From contig JAUPFP010000053.1 of assembly GCA_036925085.1 (NCBI GenBank), positions 682,001 to 746,000 on the forward strand: DNA of 64,000 bases. Direction: 5' to 3'. This document shows positions 63,601 through 64,000 of this stretch, one piece after another (within the stretch, counting starts at the first letter, position 1; each line of letters starts with the position of its first letter). Source of the stretch: Brachycybe producta (Eukaryota > Arthropoda > Diplopoda > Playtdesmida > Andrognathidae). The notes under the pieces were generated by a model, which did no database searches, had not been told where the DNA came from, and saw nothing but the letters and a program-made list of their open reading frames with translations. The position numbers and the translations under genes were made by a program.

Positions 63601-64000
63601 CAACTTCAACTTCAACTTCAACTTCAAATTCAACTTCAACATCAACTTCAACTTCAATGTCAACTTCAACTTCAACTTCAAATTTAAATTCAACTTCAAC
63701 TTCGACTTCAACTTCAACTTCAACTTTAACTTCAAATTCAACTTCAAATTCAAATTCAACTTCAACTTCAACTTCAACTTCAACTTCAACAACAATTTCA
63801 TATTCAAGTTCAACTTCAGTTTCATATTCAAGTTCAAATTCAACTTCAACTTCATCTTCAACTTCAACTTCAACTTTAACTTCATCTTCAACTTCAACTT
63901 CAACTTCAAATTCAACTTCAAATTCAACTTCAAATTCAACTTCAAATTCAACTTCAAATTCAACTTCAAATTCAACTTCAAATTCAACTTCAACTTCATC
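60660..64000 (+). repeat. HOR pair offset by 2480 bases, cut by the window end
   Basis: The TTTGACTTCAAG segment at 60778/63258, ATGTCAAC at 61039/63519 and AACAACAATTTC at 61308/63788 share an offset of 2480 bases. That is 2478 (413 hexamers) plus a net two bases contributed by six single-base register breaks between 61.42 and 62.84 kb. A 12-base extra TTTCATATTCAA lies near 62748-62770. The second copy runs off the window. Confidence 0.75.
61420..62842. other. Cluster of six single-base register breaks
   Basis: The six-base register slips near 61421 (AACTATCAAC, +1), 61500 (TTCAATTCAAC, -1), 61904 (TTCGACCTTCAAC, +1), 62281 (ATCAAACTTC, +1), 62542 (TTCAAATGTCAAC, +1) and 62839 (CTTTACTTC, -1). 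Elsewhere such breaks occur about nine times in 62 kb. The sister segment near 58.2-59.2 kb has none. This density suggests local consensus error in the source assembly, though a genuinely decayed copy is possible. Confidence 0.7.

Larger units (their letters stand above)
1..64000 (+). repeat. TTCAAC hexamer satellite array, single orientation, extends past both window ends
   Basis: The whole window is composed of TTCAAC hexamers and close variants, always in the same orientation. The + strand is almost free of G; the few Gs come from TTGAAC, TTCGAC, TTCAGC, TTCAAG, TTTGAC and AATGTC variants. The base unit is one-third G+C and the variants are mostly A/T-ward, so the array is AT-rich with extreme strand asymmetry. 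No flanking unique DNA is visible, so the array is longer than 64 kb. Variants recur in fixed order over kilobases, so this is a higher-order satellite and not a simple microsatellite. The family name and organism are not recognisable from the sequence alone. Confidence 0.97.

Noticed and set aside
1-64000. CRISPR array
   Set aside because: No alternation of a constant repeat with unique spacers of fixed length; everything between recurring words is the same hexamer family.
1-64000. Telomeric repeat or degenerate telomere
   Set aside because: The unit lacks the G-run of TTAGGG-type telomeres on either strand; GTTGAA has no run of two or more Gs.
1-64000. CENP-B box or other known centromere motif
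   Set aside because: The CENP-B box needs a CGGG end; the array has almost no G on this strand and no such word was seen.
1-64000. Heat-shock-factor binding by repeated GAA units, as reported for human satellite III
   Set aside because: Heat-shock elements need GAA and TTC in alternating orientation at five-base spacing. Here TTC recurs in one orientation every six bases, so the match is superficial.
1-64000. tRNA, rRNA, transposon, LTR or virus-derived sequence, promoter or terminator
   Set aside because: No stretch departs from the hexamer lattice for long enough to hold one, and no inverted repeats or target-site duplications are visible.

Overview
The whole window is one uninterrupted satellite array. 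Every stretch I read, from base 1 to base 64000, is built from a six-base unit, TTCAAC on the + strand (GTTGAA on the other), and its one- or two-base variants (TTCAAA, TTTAAC, TTCAAT, TTCATC, TTGAAC, TTCGAC, TTCAGC, TTAAAC and similar). The array never changes orientation and no unique DNA, transposon, RNA gene or recognisable protein gene interrupts it. Both window edges fall inside the array. This scale of hexamer satellite with nested higher-order repeats (HORs) fits eukaryotic heterochromatin (pericentromeric, subtelomeric, sex- or B-chromosome DNA). The sequence does not identify the species and I do not name one.

The variants are not randomly scattered. They form long ordered words that recur, so the array has HOR structure at several scales: 12-base dimers (AAATTC+AACTTC), a 24-base unit carrying TCATATTCAAG, and blocks of about 0.4, 0.6, 0.95, 1.6, 2.0, 2.5, 2.6, 3.1, 4.0 and 4.7 kb copied in tandem. 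By layout: 1-6030 is an older-looking mosaic with short duplications. 6030-16970 is a roughly 2-kb family marked eight times by ACTGCAATTTTAAC, including a 2586-base tandem duplication. 16972-24925 is two copies of a 3977-base unit, each holding two roughly 2.0-kb subunits with a TTGAAC-rich 'G-box'. 25170-28420 is a 1626-base duplication. 28640-34870 is more heterogeneous, with a 954-base duplication. 34868-42300 is three units of about 2.4-2.5 kb. 42000-52300 is a pair of roughly 4.7-kb copies. 50000-58700 is three copies offset by about 3.1 kb. 57200-64000 holds 2358- and 2480-base duplications.

All the long open reading frames here are products of the repeat. Six is a multiple of three, so on perfect repeat five of six frames have no stop. 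The Phe-Asn frame (TTC AAC) cannot gain a stop by any single substitution, which explains why its ORFs are longest (up to 4320 codons). I therefore annotate no CDS. The most informative signals are these: the six-base register is kept across 64 kb except at about 15 places; six of those lie within 1.4 kb near the right end; diagnostic variants let the duplications be ordered; and CG and TG alternate at the same HOR positions.
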